DNA from: Paralichthys olivaceus
Taxonomy: Eukaryota > Chordata > Actinopteri > Pleuronectiformes > Paralichthyidae
Reading direction: 5' to 3'
Assembly (NCBI RefSeq): GCF_024713975.1
Contig: NC_091112.1
Span: 10,152,001 to 10,216,000 of the forward strand
DNA length: 64,000 nucleotides
Shown here: positions 1 through 17,334 of the stretch, in pieces
Layout: every line of letters begins with the position of its first letter
Numbering within the stretch: the stretch's first letter is position 1
Translations under genes and position numbers: made by a program
The notes under the pieces: generated by a model
Database searches by the model: none
What the model was told of the DNA's origin: nothing
Seen by the model: only the letters and a program-made list of their open reading frames with translations

Positions 1-43
1 TTGCTGGCTGGCTGGCTAACCTCTGCTGTGTGTCTGTGTGTAG

Positions 44-2759
<2,716 letters not shown>

Positions 2760-4990
2760 TGATGAGTACAGATGGCATCACTAAAACTCCACTCTCTGTT
2801 TTGGAGCAGAAGCCTCCTTCTCTCCCTGCCTCTACTCTTTCCTTCTACTTCCTCCCTCTCTCTCTCTCTCTCTCTGATCGACGGCTCGATGGAAAGCAGA
2901 GAGACTGCGTTAAAGCCATGTAAATGTTAGAATCTGACATGGGTGTGTCCACTGTTTCATATTGAAAACACTATTAACGGAGGAGAGTTAAAAGAGGAGA
3001 GACCGGGGGGGAATATGGGGTTTGGGGGAGTGATAACAATCTTTCTATGTATTTTGATTTTATTATCTTATTTTTTTGTCTTTTTATATGTTTTTGTGTG
3101 GAGGCAGAAGGGAGGGGGAGGCTCCAGGAGAGAGGGGGGAGGTTATAATATGGCCGAGAGGAGGAGGAAAGAAAGCAGAGTTTCCTTATTGCTCGTTGCC
3201 CTTCCTACACGACGTGCACAACCAGCATTAGGCCAGTATTTGATAACCTGTACTGCTGAACAGCATGCGATCTCGACATACTAACTTGCGTACTCTGCTT
3301 GTTTAACATTCTCTCGGGCTTGTCTTAGTAACCGTTTCTTGATCCCCAAGCTCGGTAACCCCTGAAATATCCCGGCTGAATTTATGGGAGAGGCGGCAAC
3401 TTATTATTATTTTTTGTCTTGGACTGATTTCAGTGACTCTTGCCACATTTGTCACCTCTCTGTTGACGTCACACACCACACTCAGCTCTCCACTCTGTGA
3501 ACGTACGTCCTGTCTGGTCGGAGCTTTTACTGTTTTTAGTTGATGCTTTATTTATGGTTGCACTGTTTCTCTCACTGACATTTTTCTGGTGCCATATCAA
3601 ATTTTAGCTCCATCTTTTCCTCATATTCACAGACACACACACTGAGCACATTCATGTCTTTGACTCCTCTACTTTCTGTGCTGACTTTAAAACACTGGTT
3701 TAGAGTAGTGAGGGTTCAAGGTTTCTAGGATCTCTCGCATTTAAAAAAAGAGGAACAAACCTTGATCGGAGACAGACGTGCAGAGTAGTAACGCCTACAT
3801 TAATGTGGACCAAACACGTTTCAGATAGATAGGCTCTTCTTTTTTTTTTTAATTGGCTCTGTATATCTCGTCCATTAGAGGAATTGGTCTGAAGGAAAAT
3901 TAAACCCTCATCTGGTGGAGCTGCTTGTGCACATATTCAAAATAATAAACCCTCCATTCCAGCATCTGCTATTCAAATAACAACCCCCCACGCAGCCAGC
4001 TGGAAGAAACACATCTGTGCTGCTGCCTGGTTTCAAAAGTCTAGTATCCTAGAAAGTCACAACAGCTCCACGTCCTCTTTTCAAAACCATGTGTTTTTAA
4101 TGTAGCCGAGCACAGGAAGTATAAGTCTTGTGTTTTGAATGCCCTTACTTTGAAAAGCCACAGGAAACCTCTCACACAGGTCAGGGAGTAGCAGGGAGGA
4201 GCTTTCTGTTTAGTTGACCCTCTAAGTTTTGGTGCCCGATGTCTGGTTTTGAAGTGCATTCAGTTTGCACGCCTCTAAGCATCAGAATCTATGTGTGTGC
4301 GTGCGTATCATATTTTGTTCTTGCAAAGTAAACTTAATTATGTCGGTAGTTGTCACAAGCTTTTTTCCCTGTTGGAATAATGAAACTGTGTTTTAGCTTC
4401 CTGTTTAGTGAGGAGCATGTGGGAGCCAGGGAAGGGGGAGGGATGAGCTTGGTCCTTGGTGTGTAACTTTTTCCAGATGTTAGAGACCAAGCCTGCACTG
4501 AAAAATCACAAAACTAAAGCTTGATGTGTAGTCTAGTCCTACAGCCACACCCTCTTCTTACCCACCTAATGAGAAGGAGAAAGAAAAATAATGATTAAAA
4601 AGCGTCTGTTTCTGTCTCACGTCGCACCAGAGCCCAGGACTCCTGTGGCGTTTACAAGGACGCGAGTTCCACGACACAGTGAAGTGTTCATCGACTCAAA
4701 CACATAGTGAGAATAGAGTGGATGTGGTAAGAGTCAGGCAAACTGTGGCAAGGTGTTCTCATCACCTGACGGCCTGACCAATCGTCTGTCTGCGTGAGCG
4801 AGTGTGTGTGAGAGAGAGCAGGAGAGGTGACCACTGTTTCTGTACAGCCTAATGTCAATGATGATGCTTCTCATGTGCACAGTATCGTATGCTGGACGTG
4901 TACACAACCACGTGCTGGGAATAAATGATTTCATAACTTTCCCTGGTGTCTCGTTGCATGATTTCACAAAATAAATTTTTTTAACATTTT
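2760..4990 (+). other. ubp1 3' UTR (extent uncertain) and flanking sequence
   Basis: No coding exon is seen after the ubp1 stop. A short CT tract lies near 2858-2875, followed by G-rich and T-rich stretches. Candidate polyadenylation signals (AATAAA) are at 3944-3949, 4920-4925 and 4970-4975. Which one ends the transcript cannot be decided from sequence alone, so the UTR may be about 1.2 or about 2.2 kb long. Confidence 0.45.
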
Positions 4991-6840
4991 TAGGACTACA
5001 TCTGTTCACATGTTATATGATAGATATTCTGACTTACAAATTGCTGCAGAGTTTTTTTGTGTTACAGACGGTAGCTTCTTTTCATTACTCTCCATGTCTG
5101 GTAAAACCGTTCTTTTAAACCTCATCTTCGCATTTAGTTAAATACCCTTCTGTTATAAATGTGTTGCCTCCAAGTCCAGATAACCTAGATGACCTCATCT
5201 GAATTATTGTCTCTAAGTTATTAAATCTCCCTCCAAAGCTTTGGAAAACATTTGGTCCCATGGGATGATTACTTTTCTTCATTGCTTTAATTAATCCAGA
5301 CAAATGTGCTTACACATCTTTTGGGGCATTAATGTTTCTCATGTAGCTTTTTTATCATAATGACCAATAAAAATATTAGTTATGTAGAAAACTAAAACAC
5401 TGTCTTTGTGGAATTGCAACTTATCAAAGGTAACTATTATTAACACCCAATTATTTATTATAAGCATTATTACCTTTCACTGGTGCTGCTATCATTAATC
5501 ACACCATTCTATCTATTATATATCTTATTTTAATGATAACATTCTGACAGAACTTAAATATGAATGTTCCTGGTCTCTCTTGCTCTTATCTCCCTTATTT
5601 TCCACCAACCTCTCGTTTCTCCCCCTTATGGGATTTTTTGAGTCTATAATATTGTAAGATCTTTACCTAACTATGTAAAGTAGCTTGAGATGTTGTGATT
5701 TGGTGCTATACAAATAAAAATGAATTGACAGAGGAAAGCAGGGTCCTTGGGCCGCTGGACACTGATGACTGCAGTGACTCATGGAGCAGAATGAAAGCAC
5801 TAAACCCTGCCACAGGTCTCTCTGGGCAGATATCTGTGACACTGAATCAAGCTGATTTCCAATCAAGACATCACATCAGATGCCGAATTGGTGAACTGGT
5901 GGCTCACACCTTAATGTCTCAAAGTGCATGTCTGTGAGTGTTGTTCAGGTCGACCAGTTGCTTTTACATTATGGCTCTTTCAATTATGTAGCTTAATTAG
6001 AATTCTTTCATCATTTAACTACATCATCAATTTATTGTCTGATACTGAAAAGTGATATCTACAAAAAAGTGTTTTAAATGAAACACTGTACATAAATAAA
6101 TGAAGCATTATGAAAATAGTAATCATGTATATAAATACAGACATAATACTTTATGTGATGATAGTGTTTTTTCAGTTCCTCAGTTCCTTTTTAGTGACTT
6201 GCTCTGTGGGGATGGGTTAGGGGGTTCTGAAACTGAATGGTTTCGTTTTTATTGTTTTTTATTCTGTAATGCACTTTGTATTACATTAAGTATAGTAGTA
6301 ACTATGTACAACTATATACATATAAAATTTGATTGATATGCAACTGTCACTTTGATCAGAATGAGCAAACAGCCAATCCCGTCCAGTGCCTATTGTAGGA
6401 TTTTAATGAATAAAAGTAGCTTTGAAGAGAAAGCAGAGCCCCACAAAGTGACCTAAATCAATTACACATCTAATATCTTAATAATTGATTTGTATTAAGT
6501 ATTCATTCAGGTCAGTATTTACCCGATGATTCTTTACTCCAACATTTTCTTATGCTATACAAATGATTGTACTTTAACTTTGTGATGAAAAGTCTAATCA
6601 TGGAATAAAATAGTAACTTTGCACATTTGTATTATAAAATAAACACAGGGTATGGAAAATGTATTTGAATTAAAAATTTGATTGGACAATTTCTACAATA
6701 AAAAATAGAATTTTATCAATAATATCTCTGTTGCATCATATTATACAATATCATATATGAAGACTTAAAAAATAAAAAAGACAATTCTTATTATCCTCGT
6801 GTTGTTATTTGTAAAAAAAAAAAAAACGATCCCGATCTGC
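4991..6840. other. AT-rich spacer between ubp1 and pdcd6ip
   Basis: I see no gene-like exon here. The stretch is AT-rich with many stops in all frames. The only recognisable element is a retroposon-type 3' tail near 5575-5728, listed separately. Confidence 0.6.
5575..5728 (+). mobile_element. LINE-type 3' tail relic
   Basis: The end of this block (5675-5728) reads as 'gtaaagtagcttgagatg' followed by 'gtgatttggtgctatac' and 'aaataaaaatgaattga'. It resembles the common fish retroelement tail in which a cttgag...gcgctatataaataaa motif is followed by gaattg repeats. This rests on recalled similarity only. The 5' boundary is a guess and no open reading frame remains. Confidence 0.5.
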
Positions 6841-6979
6841 GCCTTGCGCGTCTCCGTTTCCCAATGACGTAATTTGACGTTCGGTGTGAGAAACCAGGAA
6901 GTGGGTAGCCCGCTGTTGTTTGTGTTCGCTGGTCGTCTCTCGTCTTTCTGATTCAGTACATCTTGTAACACGGGCCGAA
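6840..6979 (+). promoter_or_regulatory. pdcd6ip promoter and 5' UTR
   Basis: This stretch upstream of the pdcd6ip ATG is richer in CpG than the AT-rich spacer before it. It contains a CCAAT box (6861-6865) overlapping a CRE/ATF-like TGACGTAA (6865-6872), a second TGACGT (6875-6880) and an ETS-like core CCAGGAAGTGG (6894-6904). No TATA box is evident. This fits a housekeeping-type promoter. The start site is inferred at about 6900-6950, and binding is untested. Confidence 0.55.
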
Positions 6980-9900
6980 ATGGCGACGTTTATTTCAGTC
7001 CCGTTAAAGAAGTCGTCCGAGGTGGACCTGGTGAAGCCGCTGTCCAAGTTTGTAACGGCCACATACGCGGGGAGCGAGGACCAGGCAGAGTACCTCCGAT
7101 CCGTGGACGAGTTGAACAAGCTCCGCAAAAATGCGCTGGGGAGGCCGCTGGACAAACACGAGAGCTCGCTGGAGGTCCTGCTCAGGTAGACCCCCCCCCC
7201 TCCGTTTTATAACAGCCCTGACCCACACAGCCTGATACTGACACACGGATCCACTCTCACCTGTATCGGGGAGCTAGCTTAGTCATCGCCGCACCCAGAT
7301 GTCTTAGCCTATAGTTGCTAACACGGGAGCTAAAGTTAGTCAAGCTAGCATGCTAGGAAGTGTTTGTCACCCAAATGTCCGACTCGCGTGTTTTCTATAC
7401 ACAGTTTCAACGAACACTGATGTAGCTTGTTAGCTTGTACTTAACTGTCAGATGTGAAAACGGTTAGAAAAGCCACGCAGGCCGAGCGAGCTAACGTATG
7501 TAAATTAACTGACTCACATGATGACACTACATGGTTTACGTTAGCATTAGCTTCAAATTAATGTTATTGTTTCCGGGTTGAAAGACAGGGTGACTAAAAA
7601 ATAAATATAAATATAACAACATCAACACAAGCAACAAACTAAACACTCAGTCCCCCTCATCACCACCGTCATCGATTGTTATCTTTGGTGATCAGCTGAC
7701 TCATCCTGATTCTTCATTTTATAGCCATGACAAGAATAGAGGTTTTAGTTGTTTATGAATAAGTGATGTAATTGTCTTGCTCACACACACACAGTTAAAC
7801 TGCTCAGCTCACTTTCAAATTAGCATGATTAGCTCTGTACCACTGAGAAAGTCCCAGTCAGCTCCAGTGTCAGATGTCATTCAGAGCCAGGGCCAGGCTG
7901 CCGCTCCACCTCGTGGCAGGGCTGATAAACCAGGTTTTCATATCGTATTCATATTTCATATAACAGATCAATGTGCACACAGGTGTGAGTGTGTGAGAAT
8001 CACAAGAAGAAAGCAGAAGAATGTAAACTCTGCCTGTGGATTATTTATTAGAATCAGCTGTTCTGAATTTACAAAATGTAGGAAAACCACACATGTAAAA
8101 ATATTAAAAGTGAAAGAGTCACAATGCTGACCTTATGCATAGAGGAACTGAAGTTGGGAAGGATTTATTGGACTGAAACCTACTTCCTCTCTCTCCAATG
8201 CTCCGCGGACTGTTCCAGCCTTGTTAACTACTCTGACCATTCTATAACTAACTTAAATTGTTTTATCATGACTCAGCTCTAATGGAAAATTCAGAGAGTT
8301 CTTGGCTTAACTAGTCTCAGCTTTATCCACATACTATCATTTCTTAAACTTTACGTAGTAGTATAGCATACTTCATTCATCTATATATAGAAGCAGACTT
8401 TGCCCCTTCTCATATCCGTCTTTGTGACTCATGATTTATTCCATGCACTGATTATGTAAGTGGCCAGATATGCACTCGCAGGATGCAGGTCTTACGTTTT
8501 TCACCACAGTTAGCCAGTTGTTTTTTATTTGCCAAGATAAGGCTCCTGAAATATTAAATCAACAGAAGCCGTTAAGTGTGTAGTACTGACAAGTGGAGTG
8601 CAGCCAAAATGGTCTGAAGTGGGATTTGGTGTTTTCTCACGTGAGTCAGTGATGCTTTTATGAGATAAATCTACCCATAACCCCATGAGTGATGGTCATG
8701 GCGTCTGTCTCAGTGACCTGTCTTTCTTGAAAAGAGCAGGGGTCATAAAGATTTTCCCATGTATTATTCACTTCCTATAACTACCTAACTGTCATTAGCC
8801 TACAAATATATACACATTCTAAAGGCTTTATGTATAAAATGCAGGCAGTTGGTTTGGTTGGTGCCTGGCTTTAGCTTATTAGAGTCAGGATTGGAAGTTA
8901 GCGTATCAGTGCCGAACTTTCTGCCATTACCCTCTGTCAGCATTGTTGCTCCTTGGCTCTTTGCATATGTCTGTGCCAGGTAGCCAAGGCAACAGAGCCT
9001 ACCCCTTTGATAGACGTACTAACACAGTGCCATTGTGTCACCGTGGCGACCATTGTGTTTTTTTTTTTCTTCACTTCACTAGAATGACACACCACATCTC
9101 AGCTTTCTCTGTGCACATGTGTCCTTTTTTATCTGTATGGGAAACCTAAGCATAACTAACTGTATGTATAGGTAATTCTATATATAAATCCATTCTTTGT
9201 TTGATATTTGTTTGCACTCTAGTCTTTCTGGGAGCGAGACAAACAGAACAGATGAACTAGTTCTCTGGGATTCCCTAACCAGTCCCTCTGCATGTTGTCA
9301 TGCATGTTGTCAACAGACTGTGCACAGGCACGATACTGATCAAATGAAGGGCGGAGGAGCAGTCACAGTTTCTTTGTGCACTTGTGTTTATGCCCACTTT
9401 GGCATGCTTCTGTATTCTGTTATTTTTCTTTTTTCATGACTCATTGTACATCATCTTTGAAATAGCAGAGTATTCTCATCCCACAAAGCTAAGTTGTTTG
9501 ATAGTAATAACTCCATTATGATTTACTGTATGGACTATTTTTTACCCTTTTTTAAATTAAATTTTACTATTCAGTAATAATCTAGAATATAAATGTTTCT
9601 ACCTTTTATAATAAAGAACAGGACATTTTATTTCAGATGTATTTAAAACATGACTTTAATCCAGTTGTTTCTCTCTCTCTCTCTCTGCAGATACTATGAC
9701 CAGCTGTGTGCTGTTGAACCCAAGTTTCCCTTCTCTGAAAACCAGGTAAGAGATTGAACAGCACACATAATTGTGTGTTAGATGTAGCTCCCGAACAGAA
9801 GACACTCAACCAAAAGCCTCTCTCTGTTTCCGCAGCTCTGCTTGACCTTCACATGGAAGGATGCCTTCGATAAAGGGTCGCTGTTTGGTGGCTCAGTCAA

Positions 9901-12900
9901 GCTCGGTAGGTGCAGCCTTATGTCAAGTGCATTTGTGTTTGTGGAAGAAGATCTGCATGGAGCTGAGTGTACAGAGCTGTAGTCAGCAGCAGATGGAGGA
10001 AATAATGTTACAAGATCGGCTTTGCCTTCAAGGTCCATTGTCTGTACTAATTACTCCTAATCCATCACTTTTTGTGTGTGTCTGTCTCTCACACACACTC
10101 GATGGGTAGCTAAGCTTTCGGTCCTGTTTTACTTTGCATCCAGAAACAGGCCTGACAGGGTGTCAGGGTTCAAGAAAAAATAGCCTCTGAAGTGTGTGTG
10201 TCAGGGTCAGACCGCACTAACAGGTGGTCGAAGCAAAAGGGAAAGAAAATGTGAGATGAAAAAAATTAGACTGGAAAAACATGTCCTGACTCTTAAGATA
10301 GCTCTTTGTTGCAGTCCACATTCTGCACATTTATTCTGTTCACGCTTGAATCTTTTGTCCTCTGTGGTGAATTGTGGGAGCTCATGACTGCAGGATTCTT
10401 TCCAGTTTACTCTGAGTGAGATAAATGTCAAATGAAGCAGTAGAAAATTCCGTTTGGAATAAAAAAAACTATTTCACAAAAACAGCTGTGTTCACCAAAA
10501 AGATCTATGAAAGGTTGTTGTCACTCTGTCCTCTGCATACTCACTTTCTAGCTGTGAAAGGAAATTTATCTTACATTTAATGTGTTTACCAATGATATTC
10601 ACTTGTTCAAGTTGTCCCTAAAAATGACCACAGTATTGTTGTGTTGCAGCTTTGGCCAGTTTGGGCTACGAGAAGACGTGTGTTCTGTTCAACACAGCAG
10701 CATTGGCCAGTCAGATCGCCTCAGAGCAGAACCTGGACAATGACGAGGGGCTGAAGGCTTCAGCCAAATTTTATCAGGTGGGTGTAACAGCAAACAGTGA
10801 TACAGTAATATGTACAGCATGATTTCAATGCCGGGTGGAAATATTACTGTTATGCTGTTTTGTCAGATATATGCCTATAGACTACAGAGATATAAAGACA
10901 CTGTCACTCCTGTGTTGTTGTTTAAATGTCCACTGGAAACCTTTCAGATGATGAATATTTGTCTTTAGAAACCCCACTTCCACTAGGACTTTAATGTCAG
11001 TTATCTGTAAATATGGGTATTGATTACCCACAAGTGAATTTCATGCAATTGGCCATGTGACCCAGACATGAGCATACAAGAGGCCTGTACAACTTGCATA
11101 TATATCTGCAATTTAAGAGCAGCAGCCTGTGAAACATGATGCCCCGACACTGTCTGTGATCTGTGTGTAAGCTGTGCTAGCAAATGGCTTTCGTGAAACC
11201 TGACACTAGCACATAAAGAAAAGAGGTGCTGTTACTGAGACACTGTGTCTGTTGGACCCTGGTGGCATGAAGACATCTTCGTCAGGTGCCAACGGGGCTG
11301 AAATGTGATGCATTAAGTGATGATTTAGTAAAACTGGGGTTAGTGATGTGCAGTAAGAAAAGTTTAGACTGATATTGAAGTTATGTGTCTCATCTGTGTT
11401 TTTCTTTTTATTCAAATCAAAGTTATTTTTATTTGGCATTAAAAGTTTCAAAAACAATGTTGCCAAAGCATCAAAATAGAATTTAGCCAAATAACCATAT
11501 ATCTGTGTCTCTATGAAGCTGGCCAGTGGAGCGTTTGGTCACATTAAGGACACCGTGCTGTCTGCACTGAATAGAGAGCCCACCATGGACATCTCCCCTG
11601 AGACTGTGGGCACCCTCAGCCTCATTATGCTGGCCCAGGCCCAGGAGGTCTTCTTCCTCAAAGCTGCTTCAGGTATCCCCCCCTAAATGTTCAAGCACAC
11701 ATTATATTTAGTAACATACAGACAAGTAACATCATAATCCACTGCACAGATTTCCAAAGCTTTTCAACGCTCTCTCATTATGATTTATCTCTTTCTGTCA
11801 TGTGGACCCTTTTTACACGTTTCCTCAGTAGTTTCATCGTTCAGGGACACTGGTGTCTCACATCTTCCAGTCTTGCTAATATAATTGAAGCAAAGTATTT
11901 GTGCGCACTTTTAATAAATAGCATCTTTAATTACACACGTAATTTATTTTTTTTGCCCCGAGAGTAATTTTAGCAAAGGCAGCAGGCAGCTGAACACAGC
12001 CCCTGTCCCAGTTCTGTCTCCAGAGTTGCTTATTGGAGTTTTTAAAGTTACATCCCATTAAAAAAAAAAAAAAAAAAAGTCACATGTTTTTTTTGCTGAG
12101 AGGGGGATTATGTTGTGAATTGATTTGAAACTTTTAGGATGTGAGGGTAAATTAATCAGTAAGACGTATTACTACTGTTAAATGAATGAAATGCACAAAA
12201 TATAATTTCTTCTAATGTGTGTGAATGTATGAATGAATTTGAGTGAAATACAGCTGGTGTTATAAGTATGTTATATGTGAATAACAAGAATGTAGCTTTT
12301 TATCTGGATTGTACTTAAAAGTGTCTTTTTCAACCAATAGATAGGATGAAAGATGCTCTCGTCGCAAAGCTGGCCAATCAGGCGGCAGATTACTATGGCG
12401 ATGCCTTCAAGCAGTGCCAGTATAAAGACAACCTTCCTAAGGTATGTGAAGGACACACATGCAGTGACACATGGGCATAAAACTGCCTTGGTTTAGCAAC
12501 AAACAACAAGACACACATTCACACTCAGCCATGTGTTCGTTGTGATGGAGATACACACACTTTAGATTCTCTGTGGTGTGTCTGATTGTGTGTTTTGTTT
12601 CATATGTGTGAGTCTGTGGAGGAAAAAAGATTTGACCGGCGTTACTTGGGTTGTGGGACTGTCCAAAATGTAATCTCACTCTTTCCTCATTGGTCCATTT
12701 CCATCCTGTTTTCATTCTGATTGGCTGGTTACTACTGAACTTGAGTTTGACCTGTTTCCGTTCTGATGTGTTTCTTAACATCTAATCATGGACATGTGGA
12801 GAACTTACTTTCTGTCTTGCACTTGTGCACGCACACACACGCACGCACACACGCACACATACACAACATCAGGTTCATGCAACAGAGTTAATGAAATCAA

Positions 12901-15900
12901 TCTAAAGTGAAAAGGAGGTTATGTTTTCATTGGCTTTTGTTTATCTCTTTTTGAGCCAGATTAGCCAAAACCTACTGCAGCAGTTTCCATGAAATTTTGT
13001 GAATGATTGGGGCTTGACCCAAGGAAGAACCTAGTACATTTTGGAACAGGTCCAGATAAACAAGCCGATGCAGGAACTTTTTTATTAATACTTACTTTAA
13101 TATTGCAAGATAGGGCATTAGACTTGGTGGTTGTATTATTGTATTAGTTAATTGGTAGTGACTTATGAAAGAAGATTTTAAAATACAGTTCTTTGGAAAC
13201 ATTTAGTTTTAAAGGTGCAACTCGAAATAGCATGTTGGAAATTAGCTTGTATTTTCCAAGAACTTTTTACACACCAATAAAACATGTAACAATCATGGTC
13301 ATGCATTCCCATGATATCTAGTTTGTTTTGTCATGAACTGTAGCTTCATGACACTCATCAGCTTGTAGTTTTTTGAATGTTTATAATGTAAAATTTCGCT
13401 TTTATTTGTGCAGTGAAATACAAGTTCAGGGACACTGATCCAAATCTAAAAAAAATTGAAAAGCAGCATCTGTGTTGAATGCCTGAAATCAAGCACACAC
13501 GCAGTGTCAAAGACACACTCACACACACATGGCTTGGGACATTTGATGAAGGTGTGGCAGCTTCTGCGGAAAGGTTTAACACTGATGGCCTGTTCTGTTT
13601 TCTCTCTCGTCCTCCTCTCTTTCTGCATCCCTCGTGGTGTTGGTGGTGTTGGCATTGGTTATGTTTGTGTGATCGCGTACTTGTGTGCGCACGCTTCTGA
13701 CTGTTTTCGCCTGTTTGTGATTGGCTTTCGTGATGTCATTTGTGACTTGACTTCGCTGGTGTGCGTCTGTCATTTTGTGGTTTGCCTTGCCATTGTGTGT
13801 GTGTGTGTTTATATTTGTTTGCGTGCCTGTGTGTTGTTCTGTGGTTGCCTCTCCCTGGTCAGTATTTTTATTTTCAGGAAGTGATTCCGGTGCTGGGGGC
13901 CAAGCACTGCATCATGCAGGCCAACGCCGAGTTGTACCAGAGCCTTGTGGCCAAGCAGAAGAAGCGTTTTGGAGAGGAGATTGCTCGCCTGCAGGTACGC
14001 AGCTTTCACAATTGTTTTGTCTTTCTGCAAATCATCTGTCACATTTTCAGCTAATGTGGCCAGTCATTTATCATCATTTGTGTAGACTTCAAGTAACAAT
14101 TTCACTGTGACATTCTATATCTAAAACAAACAGTTGACTCATTAAGCAATTTCTTTCCCTCCAGCACGCAAAAGAGCTGGTGAAGACCCCTTATGATGAG
14201 TACGTGAGCGTTAAAGACCTGACAGACAAGATCAACCGAGCGCTCACCGCTGCCAAAAAAGACAATGACTTTATCTATCATGACCGTATTCCTGACGTCA
14301 AGGATCTGGAGCATATCGGCAAGGCAACATTGGTCAAACCCACTGCCATCACACCGCCACTCAGCCAGAAATTCACAGGTATGATACACTGACATGAAAC
14401 AGTTTCCCATTGTCATGACGAACTGACAGACATAAAACTAAAGCCGTTTTTAGACACGACCTACAGGTAAAATCCGTAGCAGCAGACAGAGGCAGGAAGT
14501 GACGTATTGACCCCACTCTGGGGATCTCTTGATTTTCTTGACAAACACACAGACACTGGTGTCATCTCTCATCACCACAAAATCTCTTTTGTCACTCTTG
14601 TGTTTCTGGTAATTGGCTACCTTTTCCTCCTCAGACTTGTTTGAGAAGATGGTTCCCATGGCGGTGCAGCATTCCATGAGCATTTACAACCAGAGGAAGG
14701 CTGAGACTGTGAACAGACTGGTGGGAGCAATGAGGGAGTCGACCAACCTCTGCAACGGGTATGTCGTCCTGTGTGACACAAAGCAGCGTTACCAGGAAGT
14801 TATAAATAATTTACAGGAACGGTGTGTGCAGCAGGCTTGGCATTACAGAAAAAGAGTGCTGCAACAGTTCATAAGGTCATATAACTTAAATCGTCTTGAT
14901 TGTAGTGTATTGCTAGAAAAAATAGAAAACCTTGAATTAACTGCGTTAGCTACATTAAATCTAAAGGTGTATACATTCATTACTTATATACACAATTGTA
15001 AAGAGACTACTGTTGTCTGGAGAAAAGAAAGATAAATGCATAATTGAATTGTGGAATTTAAAATGTCACAGTTATGGTAAAGGCGTCATGAGACAATGTC
15101 CCATGGGAGGTGTATGTGAGTGTGTGTGTATTAGTGGTTGGTTCCGCGCAGCGCTCCCATTAGGCCATCCATCCCATTAGAAAATAACAAACCATCCACT
15201 GATGACATGGATGTCAGAGGTCTGTAGGTCAGGTTGATAAGCGCTTTGAGGGTCGTGTGGGTATGTAAAAAAAAAAAAAAAAACCTGACCCACGCATAAC
15301 TAATGTAAAGTATGTGAGTGTAATTGTCTTTCAATGAGCATGTCCGTGAGTGCTTGCGTCTCCATGCATGGGTGGATTTATTAAAAATTCATAACATAAT
15401 GGTGCATTAAAATGTCAGTACAAGTACTTTGTGGTTTTATTGTAGTACCCTCAATAACAGTCAAGCATTTGTGTCATGCAACTTGGAGATTTTAATGAGT
15501 GCTTAACAATGTGCAGTATTTCATTCCATTTAAAAATGGCCACAATATCATAGTATTCAATTATAATAGTTGTCTTTTGAAATTAGAATGGTTACATGGC
15601 TTGGTTTTTTAATTTTAATGTTAAAAGTGTTACTGTGAAATTAAGTATAATAGGACAAGACTCAAAAAATGTTTGAGACCACAATAAATAACAGGCGATG
15701 GGTACCTGTCCAACAGGGTGTTGGCGTCCCTGAACCTGCCAGCTGCTCTGGAGGACCTGTCAGGAGACTCTATCCCACAATCCATTGCTGAGAAGGCCAG
15801 ATCCATCGTGCAGCAGGGAGGACTACAGAGCATCGAGCAGCTCATCAAAGACCTGCCAGAGCTCCTGACTCGCAACAGAGAGATCCTGGACGAGGTTGGT

Positions 15901-17249
15901 GTTAGAGACGAATAGAAGCACTCTGAATTATGCATCTCTAACTCTACTGTCTGTCAGTAACTGGACATCTCGCTGTGCTGCTAATAGTTACCCTAAATCC
16001 ATTTTAAAAAGTAAAGAAACCATGTTCACAAGAGCAGCCTCTTAAACAGCTTGTTTGTCACATGGCTTTGCTTTCCTGAAAACATAACATATGAATCCAA
16101 TGCTGCTGACTTGGACATCCTCAATGTTGGACTTTCCTACCACCACACACCAGAACACATGAACACTAAAAACTCATAATTGTTTCTAATGGCAGAAATC
16201 CCAGATCAGGATCATCACTGAAATCTAATTCACTGATCTTCGGGCCAAGGACTGTCTGTCCACGAGCTTCAGCCAACATGGTTTTTTAGATAGCTTACTG
16301 ACAAACAAATAAACAGACGGGAGGAAAAGCATAAAACACAATTTGCTTCCAAGTTTGTTGGCAGAGTTGAAAAGTCCAAACCAAAACTGTCCTAATTTCC
16401 CCTAAAATGTAGATAGTTCTGTCGTGTAAAGACAAAATGCGGCAACTGAAAGTTTAATATAAAAAGTAGGAAAGCACGTTCATGCTGGCAGAGTGTCAAT
16501 AATTCATTATCTATTTGTTTTAAATGCAAACTGTCGGCACGATTTAACTTTTTTAAGAATACACTAAAGTAGTAGTAGTTCTGAAACATTTCATCAACTT
16601 GGATGTCACTCAGTAGAGCACAAACTTCTGCCAAGGCCCAACAGTCCTCTTGAAGTGAAAATACATTTCCTGGATTTGTCTCTTTCTTCACATTCGCCCC
16701 AAACATCATTATTTGTTTGGGCCAACCCATAACCCATCCTTCCATCACGTTTCGTCAATTTTGTAGTTTTACATTATTCTGCTGCCAAGCTAACCAACAA
16801 ACAAACCAACAGACAGGGTTGAAAAAAGTCATTGATTGCCAGAGCAAAACAGGTTATATAATTTAATTATTGTCTTTTACTTATTTATCAATGAAAACAT
16901 GCCCTATATGTGCTGATATTGTTTTTTTATTGAATATCTTTGGTTTGTAGACTGAATGAAGAACTAAGCAGTGTTAGGTTGAGTTTTCTAAATTTGTAGT
17001 AGCCAATACCTAGTATTTATGAACACAGTCCGTTGGCCCAAGCTTTAAAGTAATTGAGGCTTAGTCATCAGATCATCTCATTTGAGCCTTGTTATATTTC
17101 CTGCATGTGCTCAGTGTGGTGTTTTTTTTTTAACTAGTCTCTGAAGATGCTGGACGATGAAGAGACGACAGACAATGAGCTGAGAACCAAGTTCAACCAG
17201 CGCTGGAACAGAACCCCATCTGGAGACCTGTATAAGCCCCTTCGTGCAG

Positions 17250-17334
<85 letters not shown>

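Noticed and set aside
11673-12340. Possible U12-type intron in pdcd6ip (donor GTATCC)
   Set aside because: The donor continues as CCCC rather than the U12 CTT, and no TCCTTAAC-like branch site lies before the acceptor.
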